64,000 nucleotides of DNA, from contig NZ_JACIBK010000003.1 in NCBI RefSeq assembly GCF_014195325.1, positions 620,001 through 684,000 of the forward strand, in the 5' to 3' direction. Both the position numbers and the translations under genes were made by a program. How positions within the stretch are numbered: position 1 is the first letter of the stretch; every line of letters begins with the position of its first letter. Source of the DNA: Rhizobium sp. BK650. Lineage in GTDB: Bacteria; Pseudomonadota; Alphaproteobacteria; Rhizobiales; Rhizobiaceae. Positions 18,342 to 27,876 of this stretch are shown here, in pieces. The notes under the pieces are model-generated. The model ran no database searches. It was not told where the DNA came from and was given only the letters and a program-made list of their open reading frames with translations.

Positions 18342-18930
18342 CGACCATTTCCCTGTTTCCGGACACTAAGTGTTTTACCGGCAAGGGTTTAGGGAAAGCT
18401 GAACGGTTTCGGTTAGCGAAAGGCGTGGGGATCTGCGAGGGTTGTGCCGCAATGGCACGCAAGATCAGCCGCCGACGGTCATTCCAGCAATCAGGACATC
18501 GAAGTACCGCCGCGCCGCATTCCACCAAGCCGCGCCGTAGCTGTTGCAAGCTGCGAACCGGCATACTTCGACATTGAAGAAGAGCGGAGGACCAGGAAGC
18601 TGGTGCCCCTGCCGAGGAATTGAACCTGGATCGGCTGCAAACCAGACAGCTGCTCTTACGTTGAGCTACGAGGGGCGTCATGTCTTCATGCCAGAAATGG
18701 CGCTTGCAGGCGAGTGAAGCTTCGATCGACGGTTAGGCGGTAAGGTTAACGTCTGGTACGAGAAGGCGGATAAGGAGAAGGGCGCCCAGTACAGGGGCAG
18801 ACAACCCTTCTCCCTGCTGGTTGTGCAGCATCCAGCAAAGCTAGTTACGCGGCGGACCGAAAATAGTTCACCAGCCCTCCAAAAAATCTGCCTGCATCCA
18901 TTATCGCCATCAATGCGCACGTGTAGCCGT
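18342..18930. other. Intergenic region with one tRNA-like element
   Basis: Between the rod-like gene and the DUF982 gene no convincing coding region is seen. A 41-codon Arg/Ser-rich frame (18452-18577, plus strand) has no recognisable family. The only structured element seen is the tRNA-like sequence at 18601-18676. Confidence 0.6.
18601..18676 (-). tRNA. Degenerate tRNA-like sequence, anticodon GGT if read as a tRNA (possible pseudo-tRNA-Thr)
   Basis: Read on the minus strand, 76 bases run from GCCCCTC to an encoded CCA. The D stem GCTC/GAGC is perfect, the anticodon stem GCTGT/GCAGC holds a seven-base loop CTGGTTT (anticodon GGT), and the T loop TTCAATT is present. Against function: the acceptor pairs fully only if one extra C after GCCCCT is ignored, the D loop lacks the GG pair, base 37 is T rather than a purine, and the T stem has a C-C mismatch. 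It probably represents a decayed or domesticated tRNA. Confidence 0.5.
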
Positions 18931-19203
18931 TCAGTTCTTGATATCGAGACCTGCTTCGGCTGCGGCGGCGATAAATGCCTTGCGCGCATCTTCACCGGTG
19001 CGCTTGCCCTTGATGACATCGGCGCAGACCAGCAACGCCTGGTCGAGCGCGGCGCCATCCTCGATCGGCCAATCTTCGATCATTGCCCAGGATGCAGCCT
19101 GGGTAGTATCGATTGTGACATATTGGCCGGGCTCGTCGAGAGCGATGAGTACAGGCTTCGACCAGGGCGCCTGCATTCTTGCTTCGCTTTGATCCTGGGT
19201 CAT
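18931..19203 (-). CDS. DUF982 domain protein
   Basis: The 90-aa product matches the DUF982 family, small proteins almost confined to Rhizobiales and usually present in many copies. The recognisable core is WSKPVLIALDEPGQYVTIDTT followed by AASWAMIEDWP and a C-terminal helix with ARKAFIAAAAEAGL. Function is unknown. The ATG at 19203 follows AGAGGAAAC. Confidence 0.85.
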   Translation of the reverse strand: MTQDQSEARMQAPWSKPVLIALDEPGQYVTIDTTQAASWAMIEDWPIEDGAALDQALLVCADVIKGKRTGEDARKAFIAAAAEAGLDIKN

Positions 19204-19236
19204 GGGGTTTCCTCTCGCGTTCCTTATTAGAATTAG

Positions 19237-19265
19237 AAAGCCCCTCCCATGATGGAAGGGGCTTT
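19237..19265. terminator. Terminator hairpin downstream of gcvP
   Basis: AAAGCCCCT (19237-19245) pairs with AGGGGCTTT (19257-19265). It lies 92 bases past the gcvP stop and upstream of the DUF982 gene on the same strand, so it probably ends the gcvTHP transcript. Confidence 0.7.
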
Positions 19266-19356
19266 GTTTGGTGAGCCCTTCGCTTAGGCTCAGGGCGTTC
19301 GTCGCTGAAATCGATTCACTGGATCGATTGCTCGGGCTTTGCCCGATCGCTCCTCA

Positions 19357-22221
19357 CTACTCGGCTGCCTCTGCGTAAGCTTCGACCGGGGGGCAGGTGC
19401 AGATTAGGTTGCGGTCGCCATAGACGTTGTCGACGCGGTTGACCGGCGACCAATACTTGTCCACGCGGAAAGCGCCGGGCGGGAAGCAGGCCTGTTCGCG
19501 AGAATAGGGACGATCCCATTCGCCGACGAGGTCTTCCACCGTATGCGGGGCGTTCTTCAGTGGGTTGTTCAGCTTGTCCGAACGGCCTTCCTCGATATCG
19601 CGGGCTTCTTGACGGATAGCCAGCATGGCTTCGCAGAAGCGGTCGAGTTCGGCCTTGGTTTCGGACTCGGTCGGCTCAATCATCAGTGTACCGGCAACCG
19701 GCCAGCTCATAGTCGGCGCATGGAAGCCGCAGTCGATCAGACGCTTGGCAACGTCGTCGACGGTGACGCCGGCGCTGTCGACCAGCGGACGGGTGTCGAT
19801 GATGCATTCATGCGCGACACGGCCGGCCGCGGACTTGTAAAGCACGTCATAGGCGCCCTTCAGGCGAGCGGCGATATAGTTGGCGTTGAGGATCGCGACC
19901 TTCGTTGCCTGCGTTAGGCCTTCGCCGCCCATCATCAGGCAGTAGCTCCAGGAAATCGGCAGGATGGACGCCGAACCGAAGGCTGCTGCCGAAACCGCAC
20001 CCGAACGGCCGTCCGTTTCCGGATGGCCGGGCAAGAAGGGCGCCAGATGCGACTTGACGCCGATCGGACCCATGCCGGGACCGCCGCCGCCATGCGGGAT
20101 GCAGAAGGTCTTGTGTAGATTGAGGTGCGAAACGTCGGAGCCGATGTCACCGGGGCGAGACAGGCCAACCATGGCGTTCATGTTGGCGCCGTCGAGATAG
20201 ACCTGGCCGCCATGCTTGTGCACGAGATCGCAGATTTCCTTGGCGGTTTCTTCGAACACACCATGCGTCGACGGATAGGTGATCATGCAGCAGGAGAGAT
20301 TTGCTGCATGGTCTTCCGCCTTGGCGCGGAAATCTTCAAGGTCGATATCGCCGTTTTCCCGCACCTTGACGACGACGACCTTCATGCCAACCATCTGGGC
20401 GGACGCCGGGTTGGTGCCATGCGCGGAGGTCGGGATCAGGCAGACGTCGCGGTGACCCTGGCCATTGGCAATATGGTAATTGCGGATGGTCAGCAAGCCC
20501 GCATATTCGCCCTGCGCGCCGGAATTCGGCTGCATGGAGAAGGCGTCGTAGCCGGTAACGGCACAGAGCTTTTCCGTGAGGTCATCGATCATTTCGCGAT
20601 AGCCTAGCGCCTGATCGGCGGGCACGAAAGGATGGATGTCGGAAAATTCCGGCCAGGTGATCGGCAGCATTTCGGCTGTCGCGTTCAGCTTCATCGTGCA
20701 GGAGCCGAGCGGGATCATGGAGCGGTCGAGCGCCAGATCGCGGTCGGAGAGCCGGCGGATGTAGCGGGTCATTTCGCTTTCGGCGCGGTTCATGTGGAAG
20801 ATCGGATGCGTCAGGTATTCGCTGGTGCGCAGCAGATCCTTCGGCAGGCGATAGGAGGGCTCGAAATCGGCGATCTGGAAATTGCCGCCGAAGGCGCGCC
20901 AGACGGCTTCGAGCGTTGCCGGACGGGTGCGCTCGTCGAGCGAGATGCCGATCTTCGTTTCCCCGACCTTTCGCAGATTGACGCCCTCGGCGACGGCTGC
21001 GCGCAGGATGAGACCCTGCATGTGGCCAACATCGACGGTGATCGTGTCGAAGAAGGTCTCGGGTTCAACCTGGTAGCCGAGCTTTTCCAGGCCCTTTGCC
21101 ATCAGAACGGCCTTCTGGTGAACCTGCTGGGCAATCGCCTTGATGCCCTTGGGACCGTGGAAGACGGCGTACATGGAGGCCATGACGGCGAGCAGGACCT
21201 GCGCGGTGCAGATGTTCGAGGTGGCCTTTTCGCGGCGGATATGCTGTTCGCGCGTCTGCAGCGACAGGCGATAGGCACGGTTGCCGCGGGCATCGACGGA
21301 AACGCCGACAAGGCGGCCGGGCATGGAGCGCTTGATGGCATCCTTGACCGACATGTAGGCGGCGTGCGGACCGCCATAACCGACAGGAACGCCAAAACGC
21401 TGCGAGGAACCGACGGCGATATCGGCACCCATCTCGCCCGGCGACTTCAGAAGCGTCAGCGACAGGATATCGGCAGCAACGACGGCGATCGCGCCCGTCT
21501 GGTGCAGGCGGGAGATCAGACCGGTATAGTCATGCACGTGTCCGTGCGTGCCCGGATACTGGAAGATCGCGCCGAAGACATCGACCGGATCGAGATCGGT
21601 GAAGGGGTTGCCGACGATGACGCCCCAGCCGAGCGGCTCGGCGCGGGTGCGGATCAGCGCAATCGTCTGCGGATGGCAATCGGCATCGACGAAGAAAGCC
21701 TTGGCCTTCGACTTGGCGACGCGCTCGGCCATCGCCATGGCTTCGGCAGCGGCCGTCGCCTCATCGAGCAGCGAGGCATTGGCGACATCGAGGCCGGTCA
21801 GGTCGCAGATCATCGTCTGGTAGTTCAGAAGCGCTTCGAGGCGGCCCTGCGAGATTTCCGGCTGGTAAGGCGTATAGGCCGTGTACCAGGCTGGGTTTTC
21901 CAGGATGTTGCGCTGAATGACCGGTGGCGTGATCGTGCCGTAGTAGCCCTGGCCGATCAGCGAGGTCAGAACCTTGTTCTTGTTGGCAGTTTCACGCAGC
22001 TTGTCGAGCGCCTCGCGTTCCGTCATTGGCGCGCCCCAGAGGAGCGGCGCCTTCTGGCGGATGGCGGGCGGTACGGTGGCGTCGATCAGCGCGTCGAGGC
22101 TCTTATAGCCGATGACGCCGAGCATGTCCGACATTTCCGACGGGGAAGGGCCGATATGACGCCGATTGGCGAAGTCATAAGGCTGATAGTCGGTGAACTG
22201 GAATTCGGTAGGCGTCGTCAT
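19357..22221 (-). CDS. gcvP: Glycine dehydrogenase (decarboxylating), P protein
   Basis: The 954-aa product is the PLP-dependent decarboxylating subunit of the glycine cleavage system, in the single-chain (fused alpha-beta) form. The PLP lysine is in [18 protein letters not shown] and is followed by a glycine-rich loop. The N-terminal half begins with the family's RHIGPS motif. The start ATG shares its A with the gcvH stop (TAATG), so the two are translationally coupled. It is the last gene of the riboswitch-controlled gcvTHP operon. Confidence 0.97.
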   Translation of the reverse strand: MTTPTEFQFTDYQPYDFANRRHIGPSPSEMSDMLGVIGYKSLDALIDATVPPAIRQKAPLLWGAPMTEREALDKLRETANKNKVLTSLIGQGYYGTITPPVIQRNILENPAWYTAYTPYQPEISQGRLEALLNYQTMICDLTGLDVANASLLDEATAAAEAMAMAERVAKSKAKAFFVDADCHPQTIALIRTRAEPLGWGVIVGNPFTDLDPVDVFGAIFQYPGTHGHVHDYTGLISRLHQTGAIAVVAADILSLTLLKSPGEMGADIAVGSSQRFGVPVGYGGPHAAYMSVKDAIKRSMPGRLVGVSVDARGNRAYRLSLQTREQHIRREKATSNICTAQVLLAVMASMYAVFHGPKGIKAIAQQVHQKAVLMAKGLEKLGYQVEPETFFDTITVDVGHMQGLILRAAVAEGVNLRKVGETKIGISLDERTRPATLEAVWRAFGGNFQIADFEPSYRLPKDLLRTSEYLTHPIFHMNRAESEMTRYIRRLSDRDLALDRSMIPLGSCTMKLNATAEMLPITWPEFSDIHPFVPADQALGYREMIDDLTEKLCAVTGYDAFSMQPNSGAQGEYAGLLTIRNYHIANGQGHRDVCLIPTSAHGTNPASAQMVGMKVVVVKVRENGDIDLEDFRAKAEDHAANLSCCMITYPSTHGVFEETAKEICDLVHKHGGQVYLDGANMNAMVGLSRPGDIGSDVSHLNLHKTFCIPHGGGGPGMGPIGVKSHLAPFLPGHPETDGRSGAVSAAAFGSASILPISWSYCLMMGGEGLTQATKVAILNANYIAARLKGAYDVLYKSAAGRVAHECIIDTRPLVDSAGVTVDDVAKRLIDCGFHAPTMSWPVAGTLMIEPTESETKAELDRFCEAMLAIRQEARDIEEGRSDKLNNPLKNAPHTVEDLVGEWDRPYSREQACFPPGAFRVDKYWSPVNRVDNVYGDRNLICTCPPVEAYAEAAE

Positions 22222-22583
22222 TACGCAGTAAGCTCCTTATAGGCCGCTTCGTCCAGCAGTCCGTCGACATCGCCAAGATTCTTGAGCTTGAGTTTGAAGA
22301 ACCAGCCGGCGCCCTGAGCATCGGAATTAACAAGCGAGGGATCGGCAACGATGGCCGGATTGACTTCGACGATCTCGCCATCCAGCGGGCAATAGACCTC
22401 GGACGCGGCCTTAACGGATTCGACGGTTGCCGCATCGTCATTCTTGGAAAAGGTGGCGCCGACCTCAGGCAGTTCCACAAAAACGAGGTCGCCGAGTTGC
22501 TCGACAGCGTAGGTGGTAATGCCGACGGTCGCGACATCGCCTTCGAGCTTCAGCCATTCATGTTCCTGGGTAAACTTCAGCAT
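22221..22583 (-). CDS. gcvH: Glycine cleavage system H protein
   Basis: The 120-aa product is the lipoyl carrier of the glycine cleavage system. The lipoyl-lysine is Lys58 in [10 protein letters not shown]. Its lipoyl group depends on octanoyl transfer by LipB (37034-37759) and later sulfur insertion. The start at 22583 begins [11 protein letters not shown], the normal family start. It sits 22 bases after gcvT and overlaps gcvP by one base. Confidence 0.97.
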   Translation of the reverse strand: MLKFTQEHEWLKLEGDVATVGITTYAVEQLGDLVFVELPEVGATFSKNDDAATVESVKAASEVYCPLDGEIVEVNPAIVADPSLVNSDAQGAGWFFKLKLKNLGDVDGLLDEAAYKELTA

Positions 22584-22605
22584 GGAAAATCCTCTCGCAA
22601 TAGGG

Positions 22606-23742
22606 TCAGCGTTTGTAGGTCGGCGTAACGAAGGGAAGGGTGGAGACTGTTACGGGCAGGTACTTGCCGCGCACTTCCGCATAGATCTGCGTGCCAGGTG
22701 CCGCATAGGAGACCGGCACGTAGCCCATGGCGACGGGGCCCTCGACGGAGGGGCCGAAGCCGCCCGAAGTGACTTCGCCAATCTCGGTTTTCCCCTCGGC
22801 ATCGGCAAAGAGCTTGGAATGGCCGCGTACCGGCGCCTTGCCTTCCGGCTTCAGACCGACGCGCTTGCGGGAAACACCCTTATCCAATTCGCCGAGAATG
22901 CGTTCGGCACCCGGAAAACCTCCTGCGCGTACACCACCGGTGCGGCGGGCCTTCTGGATGCCCCATTCGATGGCGGCTTCGACCGGCGAAGTGGTCGTGT
23001 CGATGTCGTTGCCATAGAGGCAGAGGCCGGCTTCGAGGCGCAGCGAGTCACGGGCGCCAAGGCCGATCGGCTCGACATCTGGATGCTCCAACAATCGGTT
23101 GGTGACATCGACGGCCTTGTCGGCGGGAATGGAGATTTCAAAACCGTCCTCGCCGGAATAGCCCGAGCGGGAAACGAGACAGGACACATCGTGCAGGCGG
23201 CAATGGCGCACGTCCATGAATTTCATGGCGGCCACATCGGCCCAGAGTTCGGCGAGCACATCGACGGCACGAGGGCCTTGAAGCGCGATCAGGGCGCGAT
23301 CGAGGACGGTGATCTGGCAGGTGCCGGAAAGATGCTCCTGCAGGTGAGCGACGTCCTGCTCCTTGCAGGCGGCGTTGACAACGACGAAGAGATGGTCATC
23401 GAGATGGGTGATCATCAGATCGTCCAGGATGCCGCCATTCTGATCGGTAAAGAAACCATAGCGCTGGCGTCCCTCGGCAAGACCCAGGATATCGACCGGC
23501 ACGAGGCTTTCGAGCGCAAGGGCTGCATCCTCGTACTTGCCGGACTTCGCCTTGATGATGACCTGGCCCATATGGGAGACATCGAAGAGACCGGCGGCGG
23601 TGCGGGTCTGCAGGTGTTCCTTCAGGACTCCGGCCGGATATTGCACCGGCATGTCGTACCCTGCGAAGGGCACCATGCGGGCACCGAGCGACAGGTGAAG
23701 CGCGTGAAGCGGGGTTTTCTTGAGGGCAGCAATATCGTCCAA
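22606..23742 (-). CDS. gcvT: Aminomethyltransferase, T protein of the glycine cleavage system
   Basis: The 378-aa product transfers the aminomethyl unit from the H protein to tetrahydrofolate. It contains [19 protein letters not shown] and the folate-site region [16 protein letters not shown]. The frame runs far upstream without a family start; the likely start is TTG at 23742 (read as Met-Asp-Asp-Ile), because GGAGG lies exactly six bases upstream and the protein then has family length. A rare TTG start may limit translation. A tandem glycine riboswitch precedes it. Confidence 0.93.
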   Translation of the reverse strand: MDDIAALKKTPLHALHLSLGARMVPFAGYDMPVQYPAGVLKEHLQTRTAAGLFDVSHMGQVIIKAKSGKYEDAALALESLVPVDILGLAEGRQRYGFFTDQNGGILDDLMITHLDDHLFVVVNAACKEQDVAHLQEHLSGTCQITVLDRALIALQGPRAVDVLAELWADVAAMKFMDVRHCRLHDVSCLVSRSGYSGEDGFEISIPADKAVDVTNRLLEHPDVEPIGLGARDSLRLEAGLCLYGNDIDTTTSPVEAAIEWGIQKARRTGGVRAGGFPGAERILGELDKGVSRKRVGLKPEGKAPVRGHSKLFADAEGKTEIGEVTSGGFGPSVEGPVAMGYVPVSYAAPGTQIYAEVRGKYLPVTVSTLPFVTPTYKR

Positions 23743-23760
23743 ACGACGCCTCCGGGGTTT

Positions 23761-23779
23761 GCGCCCGATATCCGGGCGC
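23761..23779 (-). promoter_or_regulatory. Palindromic hairpin between riboswitch and gcvT ribosome site
   Basis: GCGCCCGATATCCGGGCGC forms a strong stem directly upstream of the AACCCCGGAGG of gcvT. Together with the AAGGCGC/GCGCCTT hairpin at 23793-23810 it may form the expression platform of the riboswitch; the switching mode cannot be told by eye. Confidence 0.45.
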
Positions 23780-23814
23780 GGGCTCAAAACTGAAGGCGCG
23801 GCTGCGCCTTGTCT

Positions 23815-23980
23815 CCTTGAGCCCCCTCTGTCCCTGCGCCTGAGATTGTTATCCCTTCGGCGGACGTTTCGAGAACGCCTCTCTCCAGAGTTCCGTCTGC
23901 CCCTTGTGGTCCTTTTGCCTGAGAGTTTCCGGGGCGGTTGCTCCTTCGGCACCGGCGTCGCAGCCGGCTTCTCCCAACAA
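23815..23980 (-). promoter_or_regulatory. Tandem glycine riboswitch upstream of gcvT
   Basis: Read on the minus strand, the region shows both aptamers. The first runs from GGGAGA through GCCGAAGGAGCAA to AACTCTCAGGCAAAAGGACC; the second has ACTCTGGAGAG, GCCGAAGGGATAA and TCTCAGGCGCAGGGACAGAGGG. These are the conserved blocks of the gcvT element. It is positioned to turn on glycine cleavage when glycine is abundant. Confidence 0.93.
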
Positions 23981-24146
23981 GGTTGCCGCAATTATCCGGG
24001 GCCGGCAGGCCTTGGCAAGCAAAATGTCGCGACCGTACAAATTTTTGTCGCGGCTCAGAGAAGCCGGTTGCGATGTCAGGCAAATGGGCTTTTGCATTTG
24101 CCAGCGAAATTAGCTAACGCGAGCCGAGAGCGAGGAGAAATACTCT

Positions 24147-24677
24147 ATGAAAATCGTCAGGACATCGGCTTTTGCGGCCCTGCTGTGCGCTTGTGGCTTT
24201 ATCGGATCCGCACTCGCCCAGGATCATCACAACATGCAGGGTATGGACATGGGCAACATGGGCTCCATGAACATGGCCATGGGTGGCGACTTGGTGAAAC
24301 TCGGCGATCTCGAAATCTCCGGCGCTTTTGCCAAGGCGATGCTGCCCGGCCAACCAGTCGGCGGCGGCGGCTTCACGGTGAAGAACAATGGCTCGACCGA
24401 CGATCGCCTGGTCTCCGTTACCTCGCCGACTTCAGGCGAAGTGCAAATCCACGAAATGGCCATGCAGGGCAATGTCATGAAGATGCGCCAGCTCAAGGAT
24501 GGGATCATTATTCCAGCCGGCCAGACCGTCGAGCTTGCCCCCGGCAATCTGCACCTGATGTTCCAGAAGGTGAAGACGCCCTTCAAGCAGGGCGACAAGG
24601 TGCCGGTCACACTCACCTTTGAAAAGGCCGGAAAGGTGGATCTGGTACTGAACGTGCTGTCGGCACAGGGCAAATAA
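24147..24677 (+). CDS. PCuAC-type periplasmic copper chaperone
   Basis: The 176-aa product has a signal peptide (about residues 1-24, ending SALA-Q), then a His/Met-rich stretch (residues 25-47, with QDHHNMQGMDMGNMGSM) and a PCuAC domain with the copper ligands in HEMAM and LHLMF. Such proteins hand Cu(I) to the CuA site of cytochrome oxidase. The Met/His-rich extension before the domain may add a copper pool. It is read divergently from gcvT and closed by a terminator. Confidence 0.9.
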   Translation: MKIVRTSAFAALLCACGFIGSALAQDHHNMQGMDMGNMGSMNMAMGGDLVKLGDLEISGAFAKAMLPGQPVGGGGFTVKNNGSTDDRLVSVTSPTSGEVQIHEMAMQGNVMKMRQLKDGIIIPAGQTVELAPGNLHLMFQKVKTPFKQGDKVPVTLTFEKAGKVDLVLNVLSAQGK

Positions 24678-24705
24678 GCGCTGAAAACAATAAGCGCTGA
24701 AAAAC
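24672..24705 (+). repeat. Direct repeat of about 16 bases downstream of the copper chaperone
   Basis: AATAAGCGCTGAAAAC occurs twice in immediate succession between the stop codon and the terminator. The first copy contains the stop codon. It looks like a slippage duplication. Confidence 0.75.
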
Positions 24706-24708
24706 AGA

Positions 24709-24735
24709 GGCCCGCGATCAAATCGCGGGCCTTGC
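24709..24735 (+). terminator. Rho-independent terminator
   Basis: GGCCCGCGAT (24709-24718) pairs with ATCGCGGGCC (24722-24731), followed by TTGCT. The T-run is short but the stem is strong. Confidence 0.7.
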
Positions 24736-24757
24736 TCCTCCCAGCAAAACTTAAATT

Positions 24758-25021
24758 TCACACATCCTCATAAGACTGCAGCGCCTGTTTCAAGCCCGCC
24801 TGCGGCTGGCGAAAGCCCTTGGTCATCAGATCAAGCGCAACTTCAGTGCTTTGGATGACGCTGGCACCGTCTTCTGGATCCTCGCCGCTCTGATTGAGCT
24901 GGCGTTCTGCGAGCTTGCGGGCATCGCGCGCAGCCGTACCGGTCGCCACGCGCTGAGGAATGCGCAGGGACTCGAAGGCTAGGGCGGCAGTGCTTGCAGA
25001 TATGGAACCAAGCTGCGTCAT
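24758..25021 (-). CDS. Small conserved-looking protein of unknown function
   Basis: The 87-aa product (MTQLGSISASTAALAFESLRIP) has no recognisable domain. The sequence is compact, helical and polar, with many Gln and Arg residues and no membrane segment. The ATG at 25021 is chosen because GAGGGCC lies just upstream and the codons beyond it look non-coding. The gene is alone between the copper chaperone terminator and a gap of about 340 bases. Confidence 0.6.
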   Translation of the reverse strand: MTQLGSISASTAALAFESLRIPQRVATGTAARDARKLAERQLNQSGEDPEDGASVIQSTEVALDLMTKGFRQPQAGLKQALQSYEDV

Positions 25022-25365
25022 TCGGCCCTCATACCGGTCCAACCTTCGCGTTCGGCTTAAGAAAATCATCGGCATTTTAACGGATGATAAGAATTCCATA
25101 GATGCGATTGAGATCGGAGCGGAACCCAACAAAACCGGACACACGGCCCAGGCTGTTCTTGTCGCGGTCCACGGCATGTCGGTTCGCTTCTGCAATATAT
25201 GTCAGCCGTCGCGTCTCATACGGATGGCTACCGTCATGGCTGTCCGGTCTGACGCGCGTATCCCTCTGATCTCGATTCCGATTTCCGTTTTCTGAAAAAT
25301 GCTCTAAAGGCAGCGGCAAGAGAGGCGCTGCCTTTGATAGCGCCCGCATTTTCCGAAAGAACTCC
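25022..25365. other. Intergenic gap without a supported gene; contains a hairpin
   Basis: No frame in this stretch has a convincing start and recognisable product. A perfect 10-bp hairpin, AAAGGCAGCG (25306-25315) with CGCTGCCTTT (25326-25335), lies about 30 bases upstream of the RluA-type gene; it could be a leader attenuator or the end of a small RNA. Confidence 0.5.
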
Positions 25366-26364
25366 ATGGCAGGCATAGAACACATCAAGGTGGAGCCCGA
25401 TGAAGCGGGCATGCGGCTCGACCGCTGGTTCAAGATCCACTATCCGGGACTCGGCTTCGGTCCATTGCAGAAACTCCTGCGCTCCGGCCAGGTCCGTGTC
25501 GATGGCGGCCGTGTCAAATCGGATGCTCGTGTGCAGCCCGGCCAAATGGTGCGTGTGCCGCCGCTCGATGTTGATGCGAAGGTCAAGTCCGGGCCGATCG
25601 CCGGGAAGGATCTGAAGCATTCCGGTGACTTCGAACTCCTGTCGCGCATGGTGCTGCATGAGGACGAGAAGGTGATCGTGCTCAACAAGCCGGCCGGCCT
25701 CGCCGTGCAGGGCGGCTCGGGTGTGGCGCGCCATATCGACCAGATGCTGGAGGCCTGGACGAGCCCGAAGGGTGAGAAGCCTCGTCTCGTCCACCGCCTC
25801 GATCGCGATACATCGGGCGTGCTCGTCATTGCCCGCACCCGTGGCGCTGCCCAGAAGCTGACAGCCGCCTTCCGCGAGCGCGATACCAAGAAGACCTACT
25901 GGTCGCTGGTCAAGGGCGTACCGCGAAAGCGCGAAGACAAGATCTCAACCTGGCTCGTCAAGGAGCAAACCATGGATGGCGACCGCATGCGGATTGCCAA
26001 ACACGGCGAGGATGGTGCGGATCATGCAGTGTCTTATTACCGCATTGTGGAGACGGCGGCTCAGCGTCTCGCCTGGCTGGAGATGGAACCCTATACGGGC
26101 CGCACACACCAGCTTCGCGTCCATGCGCTGCATATCGGCCATCCGATCATCGGCGATCCCAAATATTTCGACGAGGATCCGAACTGGGATTTTCCCGGCG
26201 GCATCCAAAAGCGTCTGCACCTGCATGCGCGCCATATCGATATTCCGCACCCCTCCGGCGGGCGCCTGCGGGTAACGGCCCCTTTGCCGCCGCATATGGT
26301 GCAGAGCTGGAACCTGCTCGGCTTCGACGAAAACTCAGCCCCCATCCTGGATGACGAAGAATGA
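25366..26364 (+). CDS. RluA/RluC-family rRNA pseudouridine synthase
   Basis: The 332-aa product converts uridines to pseudouridine in structured RNA, probably 23S rRNA. It has an N-terminal S4-like domain (about residues 15-70, containing RLDRWFKIHYPG and LLRSGQVRVDGGRV), the catalytic Asp in HRLDRDTSGVLVIA and the conserved GRTHQLRVHALHIGHPIIGD. Which rRNA positions are modified cannot be determined. The stop overlaps the next gene by four bases (ATGA), so it forms an operon with the HAD and ATP12 genes. Confidence 0.92.
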   Translation: MAGIEHIKVEPDEAGMRLDRWFKIHYPGLGFGPLQKLLRSGQVRVDGGRVKSDARVQPGQMVRVPPLDVDAKVKSGPIAGKDLKHSGDFELLSRMVLHEDEKVIVLNKPAGLAVQGGSGVARHIDQMLEAWTSPKGEKPRLVHRLDRDTSGVLVIARTRGAAQKLTAAFRERDTKKTYWSLVKGVPRKREDKISTWLVKEQTMDGDRMRIAKHGEDGADHAVSYYRIVETAAQRLAWLEMEPYTGRTHQLRVHALHIGHPIIGDPKYFDEDPNWDFPGGIQKRLHLHARHIDIPHPSGGRLRVTAPLPPHMVQSWNLLGFDENSAPILDDEE

Positions 26365-27014
26365 AGCTTGCGCTTTTTGATTGCGACGGCACGCTGGTTG
26401 ACAGTGCCGGGCTGATCCACGAAACCATGCGCCGCACGTTTGCGAAATTCGGCAAGCCGGAACCCCGGTTCGAAGACACCAAGGCAATTATCGGCCTGAC
26501 GCTCGATATCGCGATTGCCCGCATGCAGGGCAAGCCGCATGTCGAGCAAGAAGATATCGACATGACGGCACATTACAAATCGCTGTTTACGGTCGTGCGC
26601 CAGGATCTCGATTACCGGGAGCCGCTTTTCCCGGGCATCCGCGAAATGATCGATGCGATCAGCGGGCGCGAGGATCTGCTGATCGGTGCCGTGACCGGCA
26701 AATCCCGGCGCGGACTGAAGCTTGTCATGGAGACGCATAGCTTCGACAAGCATTTCATCGTCGCGCGCACCGCCGACGATTGCCCCTCCAAACCGCATCC
26801 GGCCATGGTGAGCGAATGCTGCGACGAAACCGGCATGAATGCCGCCGATGCCATTGTCATTGGTGACGCGGTTTACGATATGCAGATGGCAAAGGCTGCC
26901 GGCGCCAAGGCGATCGGCGTTGCCTGGGGCTATGCCAGCGTGGATGAGCTGATCGCCAACGGCGCCGATGCGATCGCCTACCATCCGAACGAGATATTGC
27001 GCCATTTTTCCTGA
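26361..27014 (+). CDS. HAD-family phosphatase, phosphoglycolate phosphatase-like
   Basis: The 217-aa product has HAD motif I DCDGTLVDSAG near the N-terminus, motif II in AVTGKSRRG, motif III Lys in CPSKPHPAM and motif IV in VIGDAVYDMQMA, with a cap domain after motif I. This is the layout of class I phosphoglycolate or pyrophosphatase-like HAD enzymes. The substrate is not identifiable. It overlaps the RluA gene and precedes the ATP12 gene by ten bases. Confidence 0.9.
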   Translation: MKLALFDCDGTLVDSAGLIHETMRRTFAKFGKPEPRFEDTKAIIGLTLDIAIARMQGKPHVEQEDIDMTAHYKSLFTVVRQDLDYREPLFPGIREMIDAISGREDLLIGAVTGKSRRGLKLVMETHSFDKHFIVARTADDCPSKPHPAMVSECCDETGMNAADAIVIGDAVYDMQMAKAAGAKAIGVAWGYASVDELIANGADAIAYHPNEILRHFS

Positions 27015-27023
27015 GGTGAGCCC

Positions 27024-27809
27024 ATGCGCGACCTGCTGAACGACCTTTCCGAAGACCTGAGCCATCCCGATCCGATTCGCCGCGCGCAGATCCAGATGAA
27101 GAAGCCGTTGCCGAAGCGCTTCTATAAGACGGTTTCCGTGGCGGCGCACCAAGACGGTTTTGCTATCGAGCTGGATGGCAAACTCGTGCGCACACCGGCC
27201 CGCCAGATCTTAGCCGTGCCGAGCGAAGCGCTGGCGAAACTCGCTGCCGCGGAGTGGGACGCGCAGGCCGAGGTGATCGACCCGTCGCTGATGCCGGTCA
27301 CACGCCTCGTCAACACGGCAATCGATGGTGTCGCCACCGATACGCAGGCCGTGTTCGAAGACATCCTGCGCTTCTCTTCGAGCGATTTGCTCTGTTACCG
27401 CGCCGAGAGTCCGCAAGAACTGGTGAAGCGCCAGACCGACTGCTGGGATCCGATACTCGACTGGGCTGCGGCCGATCTCGGCGCGCGCTTCATCCTCGTC
27501 GAAGGCGTCATGCATCACGAGCAGCCGCGCGAGGCGATCGCCGCCTTCGGTTCGGCGTTGCGCCGGCACGATAGCGCGCTCGAACTTGCAGCTCTCCATA
27601 CGGTGACAACGCTGACCGGTTCGGCGCTTCTGGCGCTGGCGATCGCAGAAGGGCAGATCACACCTGAGGAAGCCTGGTCGCTCGCCCATCTCGACGAAGA
27701 CTGGACCATCGAGCACTGGGGAAGCGATGAAGAAGCCGAACAGCGCCGTGCCAAGCGTTTTGAGGATTTCAAAGCAGCAACGGATGTTTTTTTCGCGCTA
27801 AGGGCCTGA
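27024..27809 (+). CDS. ATP12-family F1-ATPase assembly chaperone
   Basis: The 261-aa product matches the ATP12 family, which in mitochondria and alphaproteobacteria protects the F1 alpha subunit during assembly. Recognisable stretches are KRFYKTVSVAAHQDGFAIELDGK near the start, WDAQAEVIDPSLMPVTRLVNTA in the middle and LAIAEGQITPEEAWSLAHLDEDWTIEHWG near the end. The family is essentially alphaproteobacterial and mitochondrial, which supports the taxonomic assignment. It lies 10 bases after the HAD gene. Confidence 0.92.
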   Translation: MRDLLNDLSEDLSHPDPIRRAQIQMKKPLPKRFYKTVSVAAHQDGFAIELDGKLVRTPARQILAVPSEALAKLAAAEWDAQAEVIDPSLMPVTRLVNTAIDGVATDTQAVFEDILRFSSSDLLCYRAESPQELVKRQTDCWDPILDWAAADLGARFILVEGVMHHEQPREAIAAFGSALRRHDSALELAALHTVTTLTGSALLALAIAEGQITPEEAWSLAHLDEDWTIEHWGSDEEAEQRRAKRFEDFKAATDVFFALRA

Positions 27810-27876
27810 ATCATATTGCTTTGATGGGCTTTATGACGAAATCTGCGACTCCGGACGGGGATATGCGGGAATTGGA

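Noticed and set aside
20632..22242. A 536-codon open frame antisense to gcvP.
   Set aside because: gcvP is certain from its motifs on the other strand, and the antisense product has no recognisable domain.
25022..25365. A CrcB-like gene or fluoride riboswitch in front of the RluA gene.
   Set aside because: Such a neighbour is common in related genomes, but no open frame with CrcB motifs and no fluoride-aptamer core was seen here.
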